NCBI GenBank assembly: GCA_013791905.1
Contig: VMSX01000023.1
Span: forward strand, 41,072-105,071
DNA length: 64,000 nt
Direction of reading: 5' to 3'
From: Rhodocyclaceae bacterium
GTDB lineage: Bacteria > Pseudomonadota > Gammaproteobacteria > Burkholderiales > Rhodocyclaceae
How positions within the stretch are numbered: the first letter of the stretch is position 1; every line of letters starts with the position of its first letter. Positions 25,485-35,296 of this stretch are shown one piece after another. The notes under the pieces were generated by a model. That model was given only the letters and a program-made list of their open reading frames with translations, was not told where the DNA came from and ran no database searches. The translations under genes were made by a program, and so were the position numbers.

Positions 25485-26557
25485 ACATGAACACTACCGT
25501 TGAAGTACTGGGTTTTGCCAGCGATCTGGGCTGGCAGTTGTGGGCCGTGCAGTATTTTTTCCTGATCGGCATTTCCACCGCCGCTTTCTTCCTTTCCCTG
25601 CCGGGCATGGTTTGGCGCCTGCCCCAATGGCGCGGCGTTTCCCGGCGCGCCTTGCTGGTTGCCCTGGTTTGTGGCCTGACGGCGCCCGTCGCGCTGCTCG
25701 CCGACCTGCACCAGCCGGGGCGCTTCCTTAATTTTTATCTGCATTCCAATTTTGGTTCGTGGATGGCCTGGGGCGCGTACTTCATCCCCCTTTACCTGCT
25801 TGGTCTGTTGCTCTACGCATGGTTATCGTTGCGCCCCTTAATGGCCGCTCTGGCTGAACGCGGCGAACGCTTGGCCGGGTTTTATCGCACGCTGGCCTAT
25901 GGCGGGCATGACAACGCTGGCGCCATCCGTACGGCAGCGATTGTGGCCGCCTTGGGTGCGATGCTGGTTCTGCTCTACACGGGGATGGAGACCATGGTGG
26001 TACGCGCCCGTCCCCTGTGGCATACCCCGCTGCTCCCCGTGCTGTTTGCCGTCACCGCTTTTGCGGGAGGCTTGGGCATGACCGGCCTGTTCGAGGCGCT
26101 CGCCGGGAAGACGCGCTCTGCGCCGTTGCTCAATCGCTGGCAGGAACTCAGCCAGTGGGCAAGTCTGGCTACGCTGTCCGCCTGGACCTTGTGGGTCCTG
26201 ACCGGTTCCGCGGAAGCGGCAAATGGAACGCTTGGTGCCATGCGCGGCTCGTCGGGCTGGCTGCTGACCATTGCTGCGTTGTTTGCTACGACTGTGCTGG
26301 CACTCTGGTTGGCACGCACCCGCCGCGATGCGCTGATAGCGCCTGCATTGCTGGCTTTGCTGGGAGCCTGGCTGGTGCGCTGGACCATAGTTCTGGGTGG
26401 TCAAAGCATGCCAAAAATGGGCGCGACATCCCATGCCTACTTTCTTAGCCTGACCGCGGACAACCTGCTCAGCATCATGGGTACCACAGGTCTGTGTCTT
26501 GCACTTTACATCGCCTTAACCAGCCTTGTTCCCTGGGATGACCAGGCGGAAGCCTGA
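25481..26557 (+). CDS. ttrC: Tetrathionate reductase membrane subunit TtrC (NrfD/PsrC family)
   Basis: The 358-residue integral membrane protein has about nine hydrophobic helices, starting with WQLWAVQYFFLIGISTAAFFLSLPG. It includes the NrfD-family blocks APVALLADLHQPGRFLNF and SWMAWGAYFIPLYLLGLL. It oxidises quinol and anchors the reductase. The start at 25481 overlaps the ttrB stop. An 11-base gap separates it from ttrA. Confidence 0.9.
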   Translation: MNMNTTVEVLGFASDLGWQLWAVQYFFLIGISTAAFFLSLPGMVWRLPQWRGVSRRALLVALVCGLTAPVALLADLHQPGRFLNFYLHSNFGSWMAWGAYFIPLYLLGLLLYAWLSLRPLMAALAERGERLAGFYRTLAYGGHDNAGAIRTAAIVAALGAMLVLLYTGMETMVVRARPLWHTPLLPVLFAVTAFAGGLGMTGLFEALAGKTRSAPLLNRWQELSQWASLATLSAWTLWVLTGSAEAANGTLGAMRGSSGWLLTIAALFATTVLALWLARTRRDALIAPALLALLGAWLVRWTIVLGGQSMPKMGATSHAYFLSLTADNLLSIMGTTGLCLALYIALTSLVPWDDQAEA

Positions 26558-26568
26558 GGAGATCAATC

Positions 26569-29500
26569 ATGAAAATCAGTAAACAACGTCGTCAGCTTGT
26601 CGCCATCGGCGGACTTGCCGCCTTCGCCGCCGGCTATGCCGAAACCGGTGGCCGCATGGTGGGAAAACTCCTGGGCCGCGATACTCCCAAACACAAAACT
26701 GCTGGCGATGCGCCAGCGCCGGAATTCAGTGTCAGCCGTCAGGGCGAACTCGAAATCAATCCGGCCCAGCAGGTCAGCTACACCACCTGCCTCGGTTGCA
26801 CCACCATGTGCGGGGTGCGGGTGCGCATCGACAGGGCTTCCGGCAAGGTATTGCGGGTTGCCGGCAACCCTTACAGTCCGCTCTCCACCGATCCGCATCT
26901 GCCAATGAAGGCCAGCGTGCGGGAGAGCTTCATCGCCATTTCCGCCCTTAACGGCAAGGGTCTGGGGGGGCGCTCCACCGTCTGCGGGCGTGGCAATGCG
27001 GTAGCCCAGCAAATGGATTCCCCCTACCGGGTGCTGACACCGCTGAAGCGTGTCGGCCCCCGCAACGGTGGGCAATGGCAACCCATTTCTTTTGAACAAC
27101 TGGTGAAAGAAGTGGTGGCTGGTGGCAACCTGTTCGGCGAAGGTGTCGTCGAGGGTCTCGGTTCGCTGCGCGACCTGAAAACCCCAATCGACGCGGACAA
27201 GCCGGAACTCGGACCACGCACCAATCAAGTTGCCGTGCTCTCCAGCGTGAATGACGGTCGTGACAGTTTCGCCCGCCGCTTTTTCCAGAAGTCTTACGGT
27301 ACACAAAATTTCTTCGGCCACGGTTCCTACTGCGGCGGGTCTTACCGTTCCGGCGCTGGCGCTCTCTTTGGGGATATGAAGAAGATGCCCCACGGCAAGC
27401 CGGACATCGCCAACGCCGAATTCGTGCTGTTTGTCGGTACTGCTCCCGGCCAGGCCGGCAACCCCTTCAAGCGACAAGGTGCGCTGCTGGCCAAGGCGCG
27501 CACTCAAGGCAAGCTTTCCTATGTGGTGGTCGATCCGATTTTGACGCATGCCGACAACCGTGCCAGCGCCGATCGGGGTCGCTGGTTGCCGATCCGTCCG
27601 GGTACCGATGGCGCCCTGGCCATGGCAATCATTCGCTGGCTGTTTGAAAATGAACGCATCGACAGCCGCTACCTGAGCTTTCCTAACGAAGCCCTTGCCC
27701 GGCAGGGCGGGGAGCCGTCGTTCTCAAATGCCACCCATCTGGTCGTCGTCGAGCCCAAGCATCCGCGCGAAAGCCGCATGTTGCGCGCCTCGGATCTTGG
27801 CGCCGCAATTGCGGAAGAGCAGCGCTACAAGGAGGGTGATGCCTTCGTCTGTCTCGACGCAGCCGGCAAACCGGCGTTTCACGACAAGGCCAAGGGGCCG
27901 GCACAACTGTTCGTCGATACTGTGCTGGTTGTGGGCGGACAAGAGGTCCGGGTCAAGTCATCCCTGCTGCTGCTGCGCGAGGAAGCGATGCGCCTTGAAC
28001 TGCCGGCGTATGCCGACGCCTGCGGTATAGCGGCCGACACCCTGGCTGCCCTGGCGAAAGAGCTTTCCTCCCACGGCAAACTCGCTTCCGTCATCGCCCA
28101 TGGCGGCATGATGAGCGGCAGCGGTTTCTACAACGCCTATGCCCTGATGAGCATCAATACGCTGATCGGCAACATCAACTGGAAAGGCGGATTGGTCGCC
28201 AATGGCGGCGGGTTCAAGTATGACGGCGAAGGGCCGCGCTACAACCTGGAGACCTTTCCGGGCATGGTCAAACCGAGCGGAACGCCGCTCGGCCGCAACA
28301 TCCCTTACGAAAAGACCTCCGAGTTTGCCGCGCGCAAGGCCGAAGGCAAGCCCTATCCGGCAGCGGCCCCCTGGTTCCCCAATGCCCCCGGACTGACCAC
28401 CGAACTCCTGCCGGGCGGGATCAACGGCTACCCTTATCACCTGAAGGCGCTGATCCTCTGGTCGTCCAACCCGCTCTACGGCATCGCCGGGCTGCGGACG
28501 AAGATCGGCAAGGACCTGGCCGACCCAAAAAAACTGCCTTTGATCATCTCGGTCGACCCATTCATCAACGAGAGCAATGCCTATGCAGATTACATCGTGC
28601 CGGATTCGCTCATGTACGAGAGCTGGGGCTGGGTCGCCGCATGGAACGGCGTGCCGACCAAGGCAATGGGCGCCCGTTGGCCGGTAATCGAGCCGAAGGC
28701 GAGCAAAACGCCAGAAGGTCTAGCGATTGGCATGGAAACCTTTTTCATTGCCTTGGCAAGGGAAATGAATCTGCCGGGTTTCGGCGAGGATGCGCTACGC
28801 GACACCGAGGGCAATGGCTATCCTCTGAACGGGCCGGAAGACTGGTATTTGCGCGCCGGCGCCAACATCGCCTGGCAGGGCAAGGAACCGGTCGCCGATG
28901 CCACTGAGGAAGACGTGATTCTCTCCGGGGTTGAGCGTCTGCGGCCCTTGCTGGAGAAAACGCTAAAGCCGGAAGAGGTTGCCAAGGTTGCCTTCCTGCT
29001 CAGTCGCGGCGGCCGCTACCAACCCGGCAAGGATGCCTACGACGAAGACAATGCCGAGTGGATGCGTAACCCGCTGAAATTCATGTCCCACCTGTGGAAC
29101 GAAAATGTCGGTGCTTCGAAAAACAGCCTGTCAGGCAAGCGCAATCGCGGCTGCGGCAGCTGGATCGAGCCTGCGTTCGCCGATGGCACGCCGGTGCGGA
29201 AGATTTACCCGGTTGAACAATGGCCCCTGCTACTGGTCAGCTACAAATCTGCGCTGCAGAATTCGTACTCGATTGGCGCCACCCGCCTGCTTGGAGTGCA
29301 TCCGGAAAATCCGGTGCTGATCCACCCGGACGATGCGCGCCGCCTGAATCTGGTAATGGGCGACCTGGCAGAAATTACCACGCCCGGCGGCAGCCTGAAG
29401 GCGCGCATCATGGTCCATGCCGGCATCATCCCTGGTGTGGCCGCCTTCGAACACGGTTTCGGCCACCGCGAACTGGGCGCGCGCGCTCATCGCATCGGCA

Positions 29501-29658
29501 GTAATCGACAGCCCGAGGATAAGCGCTTGGCGGCTGGCGTTAACCTGAATGACATCGGCCTCATGGATCCGACCCGGCCCGACAAGGCCCCCTGGGTTGA
29601 CGCCATCTCCGGTGCCACAGTGCGCAATGGCCTGCCGGCAAAAATCCGGCGGATGTGA
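26569..29658 (+). CDS. ttrA: Tetrathionate reductase catalytic subunit TtrA (molybdopterin)
   Basis: The 1029-residue protein has a twin-arginine leader (KQRRQLVAIGGLAAFAAGYA). A [4Fe-4S] site follows (CLGCTTMCGVRVR ... STVCGRGN), then DMSO-reductase-fold blocks. The HGSYCGGSYRSGAGALFGDM region carries the likely molybdenum-ligating Cys. Length matches known TtrA. It reduces tetrathionate, and possibly trithionate, in the periplasm as a respiratory electron sink. It is the last gene of ttrBCA; its 3' end meets ttrR tail to tail with only 11 bases between. Confidence 0.92.
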   Translation: MKISKQRRQLVAIGGLAAFAAGYAETGGRMVGKLLGRDTPKHKTAGDAPAPEFSVSRQGELEINPAQQVSYTTCLGCTTMCGVRVRIDRASGKVLRVAGNPYSPLSTDPHLPMKASVRESFIAISALNGKGLGGRSTVCGRGNAVAQQMDSPYRVLTPLKRVGPRNGGQWQPISFEQLVKEVVAGGNLFGEGVVEGLGSLRDLKTPIDADKPELGPRTNQVAVLSSVNDGRDSFARRFFQKSYGTQNFFGHGSYCGGSYRSGAGALFGDMKKMPHGKPDIANAEFVLFVGTAPGQAGNPFKRQGALLAKARTQGKLSYVVVDPILTHADNRASADRGRWLPIRPGTDGALAMAIIRWLFENERIDSRYLSFPNEALARQGGEPSFSNATHLVVVEPKHPRESRMLRASDLGAAIAEEQRYKEGDAFVCLDAAGKPAFHDKAKGPAQLFVDTVLVVGGQEVRVKSSLLLLREEAMRLELPAYADACGIAADTLAALAKELSSHGKLASVIAHGGMMSGSGFYNAYALMSINTLIGNINWKGGLVANGGGFKYDGEGPRYNLETFPGMVKPSGTPLGRNIPYEKTSEFAARKAEGKPYPAAAPWFPNAPGLTTELLPGGINGYPYHLKALILWSSNPLYGIAGLRTKIGKDLADPKKLPLIISVDPFINESNAYADYIVPDSLMYESWGWVAAWNGVPTKAMGARWPVIEPKASKTPEGLAIGMETFFIALAREMNLPGFGEDALRDTEGNGYPLNGPEDWYLRAGANIAWQGKEPVADATEEDVILSGVERLRPLLEKTLKPEEVAKVAFLLSRGGRYQPGKDAYDEDNAEWMRNPLKFMSHLWNENVGASKNSLSGKRNRGCGSWIEPAFADGTPVRKIYPVEQWPLLLVSYKSALQNSYSIGATRLLGVHPENPVLIHPDDARRLNLVMGDLAEITTPGGSLKARIMVHAGIIPGVAAFEHGFGHRELGARAHRIGSNRQPEDKRLAAGVNLNDIGLMDPTRPDKAPWVDAISGATVRNGLPAKIRRM

Positions 29659-29669
29659 AGGGTGCTGAG

Positions 29670-30302
29670 CTAGTCCAGAGCAGCCGGATCGGCCCGCAGC
29701 ATTAGGCGGGCCAATTCTGCTGCGGATGAAACCCCGGCCTTTTCCATGACATGCTGGCGGTGGATGTGTACGGTCTTTTCGCTGATCCCGAGCTCGGCGG
29801 CGATCAGTTTGTTGGGCAGTCCGCGCGCCACCAGGCGAGCGACTTCCTGCTCACGCGGGGAAAGACTAGTCAGCGCAGCTCCGGCAGCATCGCGCTTCTG
29901 TGCCTGGCCCAAGGCTTCGGCAGCGCACCGGATGGCGGCCGCCACGGCATCCAGCACCATCTGATCCTTGAACGGTTTTTCGATGAAGTCGCTGGCGCCC
30001 GATTTCATCGCCTGAACCGCCAGCGACACGTCGGCATGTCCGGTCATGAAAATGATCGGTAGCTGGATGCCGCGTTCGCGCAACACCTGCTGCAGTTCCA
30101 GACCGCTCATGGCCTGCATGCGTATGTCAAGCAGCAGACAGCAAGGCAGTGTGGGCAACTCCGCAGTTTCAAGGAACTCCTCGGCAGAGGCATATAAGCT
30201 GACCTTCCAGCCAACCGATTCGAGCAGGAAGCGCAGTGATCGGCGCAGGCCGGAATCATCCTCAACGACGTGAACCAGGCACTGGTCAGGCAGATTGATC
30301 AT
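29670..30302 (-). CDS. ttrR: Tetrathionate response regulator TtrR (FixJ/NarL type)
   Basis: The 210-residue protein has a receiver (CLVHVVEDDSGLRRSLRFLL; LLLDIRMQAMSGLE; IFMTGHADVSLAV; DFIEKPF) and a LuxR-type helix-turn-helix (SLSPREQEVARLVARGLPNKLIAAELGISEKTVHIHRQHV). FixJ-like spacing fits TtrR, the activator of ttrBCA. The ATG at 30302 lies 17 bases inside the end of ttrS in another frame, so translation is coupled. Confidence 0.9.
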   Translation of the reverse strand: MINLPDQCLVHVVEDDSGLRRSLRFLLESVGWKVSLYASAEEFLETAELPTLPCCLLLDIRMQAMSGLELQQVLRERGIQLPIIFMTGHADVSLAVQAMKSGASDFIEKPFKDQMVLDAVAAAIRCAAEALGQAQKRDAAGAALTSLSPREQEVARLVARGLPNKLIAAELGISEKTVHIHRQHVMEKAGVSSAAELARLMLRADPAALD

Positions 30303-32088
30303 GGCAAGGTAATGAGAAGGAAAAACACATGCCGGGGCCATCCGCATTAGGCGCGGCCCACAACCGGCCGCCGTGGGCCTCGATGATGGTCTTGCAGATG
30401 GGCAATCCGAGTCCAAGGCCATCGGGCTTGGTGGTAAAAAAAGGCTCGAACAAATGTGCTTGCTGGGCTGGGTCGAGTCCGCTGCCGCGGTCGATGACGT
30501 GCACCAGCAGGCGGGTCTCGGCCGTTTCGATGACGATCTGGATGCCGCGCCGCGCGGCCGACAGTTCACGGCCGGCATCGAGCGCATTCTTGATCAAATT
30601 GAGCAACACCTGTTGAATCTGCGGACCGTCCGCCAATGCCTGGCAAGTTCCGGTCACCTTGTTGTCGATGGTGATTCCCGGCGGGCGATCCAGCATGCCG
30701 AGAATGAGCCGGCGGGCTTCTTCTGCGATTGCCACCAGATCTATCGGGTCGCGCACCGCAGCGCGTTTTTTCACGAAATGACGAATGCGCTGGACGATGC
30801 CGCCGGCCCGCTCGGATTCATTGACAATTTCGCTGCAGGCCTCGGTTAGCGCTGCGGGGGTCAGGTTCCCGCCGGACTGCCGCAACAGTACGCTGCGGGC
30901 GTAGTTGCCGATGGTGGCGAGAGGCTGGTTGATTTCGTGTGCCAGATTGCCGGAAAGTTCGCCCAGCACGGACAGCCGGGAAAGGTGCTCCATCTGTTCC
31001 TGGCTTTCACGCATGCGCGCCTCCGCCAGTTCGCGAGCGTGCAGTGAATCCCGCAACTCGGCGGTCCGGCGGTGAACCAGGTGCTCCACCCGGACGGTGT
31101 GAATGATCCAGGCCATCAGCAGGGCAAACGCACCCAGCAGCCATGGCCAGAAGCGGCGGATCAGACCCTCGGGAGTGATTTCCCTGAGGTAGGCGTAGGG
31201 GCCAATGCGCAAGTCACGGTAAAGGTCGTGAACCGGCTGGTAGTCGGCCGGCACGGACCAGCTCATTTTGCCCTCCCCCTCCGGCATGGCCAGCAGCGCC
31301 CGGGCAACGGCCTTGGCCAGTGCCGGATCGGTCTGTCGGGTTACGGCGATGGGCCAGTCAGGGTACAAGGGAGTCGACAGGGCGCAGGCCAGACCGCCCT
31401 CTTGCCGAGGCGAAAGCACCCGAAAATCTTCCAGCCGAAGTTGTCCCTGGTGGGCCATTTGCTCGGGCAGGCAGGCACGAACAATCCCCGCATCAACGCG
31501 ACCGTGCTTCACCGCATCGATGATTTTTGTCATCGGCAAACCGACAAAGACAGTCTCCTTGATGTCTGCTTCCGGGTCGATGCCAAGCCGCAACAATTCC
31601 CGGGCCGCAGCCAGATAGCCGCCAAACGCTTCCGGTGCAACCGCGGCAATTCGCTTGCCGGCCAGATCGGAAAGTTCGTGCAGATCCTGGCGACTCGCCC
31701 GGACAATCACCGCCGAGCCGAGTGCCTGGGACGCCGAGACTGCTTGTGGAGAGATCAATGTGGCGATGCGGCTAAGACCGAACTCAGCCTCCATCGTGAC
31801 GTAGTAGCCCGGGTTGGTGATCACCAGATCAACGCGCTGTTCGGTAATGGCTTGCCGCAGCCCCGCCACGTCATAGTTGTCCAGCCGAAAACGATGGCCT
31901 GGTACGGCATCATTCAAATAGGCAATGACCGGTGACCAATCGGATATGGCAGCCCGCTCACCCTGATAGGCAAACACCCCGATAGCAATCTCTCTTCCAG
32001 TTGCACCAACCGAAGAAAGAAAGAATACCGAGGTGAGGCTGAAGATGAACCTCAGTCCCCATGAGCGCAGAACAGCAGAGAGTCGCAT
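30286..32088 (-). CDS. ttrS: Tetrathionate sensor histidine kinase TtrS
   Basis: The 600-residue protein has a signal or first membrane segment (FIFSLTSVFFLSSVGATG) and a periplasmic PhnD-like ligand-binding domain (IAIGVFAYQGERAAISDWSPV, DLVITNPGYYV, AAVAPEAFGGYLAA). A second membrane helix is WPWLLGAFALLMAWII near 320. The kinase core has HEINQPLATIGNYARS, NLIKNALDAG and DGLGLGLPICKTIIEAHGG. PhnD-like sensing is the TtrS hallmark. Its promoter region (32089-32135) directly abuts the edge of the CRISPR-Cas module. Confidence 0.9.
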   Translation of the reverse strand: MRLSAVLRSWGLRFIFSLTSVFFLSSVGATGREIAIGVFAYQGERAAISDWSPVIAYLNDAVPGHRFRLDNYDVAGLRQAITEQRVDLVITNPGYYVTMEAEFGLSRIATLISPQAVSASQALGSAVIVRASRQDLHELSDLAGKRIAAVAPEAFGGYLAAARELLRLGIDPEADIKETVFVGLPMTKIIDAVKHGRVDAGIVRACLPEQMAHQGQLRLEDFRVLSPRQEGGLACALSTPLYPDWPIAVTRQTDPALAKAVARALLAMPEGEGKMSWSVPADYQPVHDLYRDLRIGPYAYLREITPEGLIRRFWPWLLGAFALLMAWIIHTVRVEHLVHRRTAELRDSLHARELAEARMRESQEQMEHLSRLSVLGELSGNLAHEINQPLATIGNYARSVLLRQSGGNLTPAALTEACSEIVNESERAGGIVQRIRHFVKKRAAVRDPIDLVAIAEEARRLILGMLDRPPGITIDNKVTGTCQALADGPQIQQVLLNLIKNALDAGRELSAARRGIQIVIETAETRLLVHVIDRGSGLDPAQQAHLFEPFFTTKPDGLGLGLPICKTIIEAHGGRLWAAPNADGPGMCFSFSLPCHDQSA

Positions 32089-32134
32089 AGGCCCGGCAAG
32101 TATATACAGACAGGGGTGGCAGCCCGGACCTCAA

Positions 32135-33174
32135 GCAGGGTTTTTGCCCCGGCCCGTGAGGGCCGGGCGTCTGTCAGGCACCGCACTTGCTTCGTCGAAT
32201 ATGTAGTTTCAATCCTCGCCCGGCCCGTGAGGGCCGGGCGTCCACCAATAAGGCCACAACGACCCCGATCATTACCTGTTTCAATCCTCGCCCGGCCCGT
32301 GAGGGCCGGGCGTCCTGATCTCCGGCGAACAAGCCGCGCAGCTCACCATCGTTTCAATCCTCGCCCGGCCCGTGAGGGCCGGGCGTCTGAAGCCCAAGTA
32401 CAAATCACGCACGCTCTGGCTGTTTCAATCCTCGCCCGGCCCGTGAGGGCCGGGCGTCGCTGCGCTGGCCGACAGCGCCGCGACTGACAAGGAGTTTCAA
32501 TCCTCGCCCGGCCCGTGAGGGCCGGGCGTCTCCTGTGGAATGACGTGTTAGCGGGCTGGTTGAACGTTTCAATCCTCGCCCGGCCCGTGAGGGCCGGGCG
32601 TCGCGCAACGACCAGCACGCCAGCATCGCCGGCTATGTTTCAATCCTCGCCCGGCCCGTGAGGGCCGGGCGTCTCGATGAAGGCCGCGAGGTGCGGATTT
32701 CGTGATGCAGTTTCAATCCTCGCCCGGCCCGTGAGGGCCGGGCGTCCCTGACGCCGCGTGACCTGTACCTAATCAGTGAGGTTTCAATCCTCGCCCGGCC
32801 CGTGAGGGCCGGGCGTCCGCCTTGTAGATGTTATTGGCGCGCAGGGTGACGGTTTCAATCCTCGCCCGGCCCGTGAGGGCCGGGCGTCCACGCTGCTGGT
32901 GCGCGCCGATGGCGCTGAATACGTTTCAATCCTCGCCCGGCCCGTGAGGGCCGGGCGTCAGTCGACGTTCAGCGGCTTCACCGGCATTGCGTTGTTTCAA
33001 TCCTCGCCCGGCCCGTGAGGGCCGGGCGTCCTGTCCTGCGGCTGAGTTTGTCGCGTGGTGGTGGAAGTTTCAATCCTCGCCCGGCCCGTGAGGGCCGGGC
33101 GTCTCGCGCCGATGGCGACGACCGTCACCCGCAGTATGTTTCAATCCTCGCCCGGCCCGTGAGGGCCGGGCGTC
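32135..33174 (-). CRISPR. Type I-C CRISPR array, 14 spacers
   Basis: Fourteen identical 37-base repeats start at 32206, 32278, 32351, 32422, 32494, 32566, 32637, 32710, 32781, 32852, 32923, 32994, 33067 and 33138. A degenerate terminal repeat lies at 32135-32171. Spacers are 34-36 bases. On the minus strand repeats end in GATTGAAAC, the usual I-C handle, and contain a 9-base stem GCCCGGCCC/GGGCCGGGC around a 4-base loop. The degenerate repeat at the low-coordinate end and cas2 at the other end set the transcription direction as minus, with the newest spacer at 33104-33137. Apparent open frames across the array (repeated ARPSRAGRGLK) are translation artefacts. Confidence 0.98.
32136..32150 (+). 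repeat. 15-bp direct repeat at the left edge of the CRISPR-Cas module
   Basis: CAGGGTTTTTGCCCC is identical to 42101-42115. It replaces the first part of the degenerate last CRISPR repeat, so the array ends inside this sequence. Confidence 0.55.
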
Positions 33175-33352
33175 AGTTCGCGTGCTGACTGTTGAATCAT
33201 TGAGATTTTTCCGATCCTTTGCGCGAACGTACTACTACCGCGCTGCAGCGAGGCGTGGCTGATTCTGCCTTGATACAATTTCGAACGCAAAATCAAGCAT
33301 TTCCCGGTAGCGCGAACCGCGCAGCAATTTTCGATCACTTGGGTTCCGCGCG
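33175..33352 (-). promoter_or_regulatory. CRISPR leader
   Basis: This 178-base, relatively AT-rich gap lies between cas2 and the first repeat. On the minus strand TTGATT, and 16 bases later TATCAA, are possible promoter elements. No gene is apparent. Confidence 0.7.
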
Positions 33353-33643
33353 TCATATCACCAGTGGCCCTTCAAAATCCACCGCTTTGAATTTGCCGTG
33401 CTCCTTGACGTGTAGTTCAACAGGTTCCGTCAGGCGATAAAAACGCAAACAATCTTCACCGAGGTTGATTTCGGTGAGCAGTCTGCGCTCCAGTTCCTCA
33501 TATTGCGCCAGTGTTACGCGGCACTCGAACACCGACTTTTGCACGCGCTGCCCCGTGCTCTCGCATACGCGCGCCACGCGCCGCAGACGCTTACGGCCGG
33601 CGGCGGTTTCGGTGGAAACATCGTAGCTGACGATGACCAGCAT
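33353..33643 (-). CDS. cas2: CRISPR-associated endonuclease Cas2
   Basis: The 96-residue protein [20 protein letters not shown] carries the ferredoxin-like fold motif SYDVST and [12 protein letters not shown], typical of I-C Cas2. It dimerises and bridges two Cas1 dimers during spacer integration. The ATG at 33643 lies 2 bases after the cas1 stop and is the family-typical start; an in-frame start five codons upstream adds only MPKVT. Confidence 0.95.
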   Translation of the reverse strand: MLVIVSYDVSTETAAGRKRLRRVARVCESTGQRVQKSVFECRVTLAQYEELERRLLTEINLGEDCLRFYRLTEPVELHVKEHGKFKAVDFEGPLVI

Positions 33644-33645
33644 GG

Positions 33646-34677
33646 TTACTTTGGGCAAAAAGGCAGGTAGGTTTCGACATCGCCGCGCACCGTGCGTGCC
33701 AGCAGACGTGCCTGCACGAAGGGCGCGAGGCCCAGAGCGACGCTTGTTTCGAGCAGCGGATGCGTCAGCGTTTCCTGTTTGCGTTCCTGATACGCGGTAA
33801 CGACCGCTTTGCGCGCATCGTCTTTGAGCGTTACCGCACCACCAGGGCGGTCGATAAAATCCGCGCCCTTGATCTGTTTCCGGTTGATGAGCGTAAGCGC
33901 CAGACGATCGGCCAGCAGGGGACGAAATTCTTCCATCAGGTCGAGCGCCAGCGCGGCGCGTCCTGGTCGCACGGCGTGCAGAAAGCCGATCTGTGGATCG
34001 AGACCGACGCTTTCCACCGCTGAACGGACATCGTTCATCAGCATGGCATAAAGGAAGGACAGCAGCGCATTCATGCGGTCCAGCGGCGGACGGCGGGTGC
34101 GGCCATTCATCGTGAAGTCGGCGCGGGCGTCGGGCCGCACGATGAGCCGCAGCGCGACAAAATAACGCTTGGCGGCATCGCCTTCGATGCCGCGCACGGC
34201 GTCCAGATCAGGCGCATGCTCCAGCCGCGCCAGCGCACGGGCGAGTTCATCGGCAGTGGCGATCAGCGCGGCGTTGTCTTCCTCACGGCCATTTTCACGC
34301 GCGCCACGCAGCAGCACCTGCCGACAATTCTTCAGCTTGCCGGCGATGCAGGATTTCGCCACCGCCACGCAAAAATCGGCGCTGGTGACACGGCGGTATT
34401 GGGCTTGACGCAGCAAGACATTGCCGGAAACGGGGCCCTCGAGGCGGGCCTTGAAACGACCATGCCCATCGAGCAGCACCAGGCTCTGGCCCTCCTCGGC
34501 CAGCCGGTGCATGAGGATGGGTGAGATCATGACATGGCCGAAGCAGACCACCGACGACAGATGATGCAGCGGAACACGCAGCCGCGTCTCGTGTTCGATC
34601 TCGATGCGCAGGGTGTTGTTGTCGAGGTGCAGGTAGCTTTCAGGCTGGGTGACGTAGAGGGTGTTGAGCAACTGCAT
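33646..34677 (-). CDS. cas1: CRISPR-associated endonuclease Cas1, type I-C
   Basis: The 343-residue protein [21 protein letters not shown] has the I-C Cas1 blocks [29 protein letters not shown], the metal-site region [28 protein letters not shown] and [22 protein letters not shown]. It is the spacer integrase. The ATG at 34677 is 4 bases downstream of the cas4 stop; longer in-frame extensions lie within cas4 and are not conserved. Confidence 0.96.
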   Translation of the reverse strand: MQLLNTLYVTQPESYLHLDNNTLRIEIEHETRLRVPLHHLSSVVCFGHVMISPILMHRLAEEGQSLVLLDGHGRFKARLEGPVSGNVLLRQAQYRRVTSADFCVAVAKSCIAGKLKNCRQVLLRGARENGREEDNAALIATADELARALARLEHAPDLDAVRGIEGDAAKRYFVALRLIVRPDARADFTMNGRTRRPPLDRMNALLSFLYAMLMNDVRSAVESVGLDPQIGFLHAVRPGRAALALDLMEEFRPLLADRLALTLINRKQIKGADFIDRPGGAVTLKDDARKAVVTAYQERKQETLTHPLLETSVALGLAPFVQARLLARTVRGDVETYLPFCPK

Positions 34678-34681
34678 GGGA

Positions 34682-35296
34682 TCAAGCCTCGCTGTCGAAC
34701 AGGCCGGCTGCCACCACCCGGACTGCGGGCTGGCAGAAATCGGCAAGCGAGCATTTGTCGCAGCGTTTGTCAAAAGTCGGCGCTGGCAGGACGGCGCCAT
34801 CGAGCAGCGCGCGCACGGCGATGGTCGCCTCCTCCACCCGCCGACGCAATGCGGTATCGATTACCACGTCGCGCCGCCGTTTCGACGTCGCGTAGAACAA
34901 CGCACCGGCAGGAACAGCCTTGCCGGTCATCTCTTCCAGGCACATGGCTTGGGCGGCCAATTGCAGATCATCGCAAGAAGCAATCCACGCCGCCTTGTTG
35001 CGGTTGCCATGCTTGTATTCGACCGGATAGGGTGTGCCGTCGGCCTCGAACTCGACGATGTCCGCCTTGCCGATGAGACCGAGTCGGTCGTTCCAGATCG
35101 GCAAGGCGTGCTCGACGCGCAGCCCGGCGCGCGTTTCCACGCCGGGCTGGTCGACTCGGTGATGTGCCGCCTGGCCACGCAGGGTATAAAGATTCTCGGC
35201 GAACACCTGCTCGACATGGATCAGCGCGCACTGGCGCGGGCAGTAGCACCAGTGCTGGAGGGCGGAGAGGGGAATGGGGTCGGCCGGGTCGGTCAC
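34682..35296 (-). CDS. cas4: CRISPR-associated exonuclease Cas4, type I-C
   Basis: The 204-residue protein has the N-terminal cysteine (LQHWCYCPRQCALIH), the RecB-like nuclease blocks (GKADIVEFEADG, YPVEYKHGNRNK, DLQLAAQAMCLEEM) and the C-terminal cysteine cluster RCDKCSLADFC for the Fe-S site. Cas4 trims prespacers and sets PAM orientation. It starts at a GTG that overlaps the stop of the YhcG-family gene (GTGA), so its translation depends on that gene. The linker LPAPTFDK is encoded by a perfect reverse copy of the dispersed 25-bp motif. Confidence 0.95.
   Translation of the reverse strand: MTDPADPIPLSALQHWCYCPRQCALIHVEQVFAENLYTLRGQAAHHRVDQPGVETRAGLRVEHALPIWNDRLGLIGKADIVEFEADGTPYPVEYKHGNRNKAAWIASCDDLQLAAQAMCLEEMTGKAVPAGALFYATSKRRRDVVIDTALRRRVEEATIAVRALLDGAVLPAPTFDKRCDKCSLADFCQPAVRVVAAGLFDSEA
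34772..34796 (+). repeat. Dispersed 25-bp motif, copy 5 (perfect consensus)
   Basis: All 25 bases match the consensus. It lies on the opposite strand within cas4, just before the C-terminal cysteine cluster. Confidence 0.65.

Noticed and set aside
32116..32618. Open frames on both strands across the CRISPR array with repeated ARPSRAGRGLK or similar peptides
   Set aside because: They arise only because repeat plus spacer lengths sometimes keep the frame open; the DNA is a CRISPR array.
32172..33137. Self-targeting spacers
   Set aside because: By eye no spacer matches another part of the window; a systematic search was not possible.
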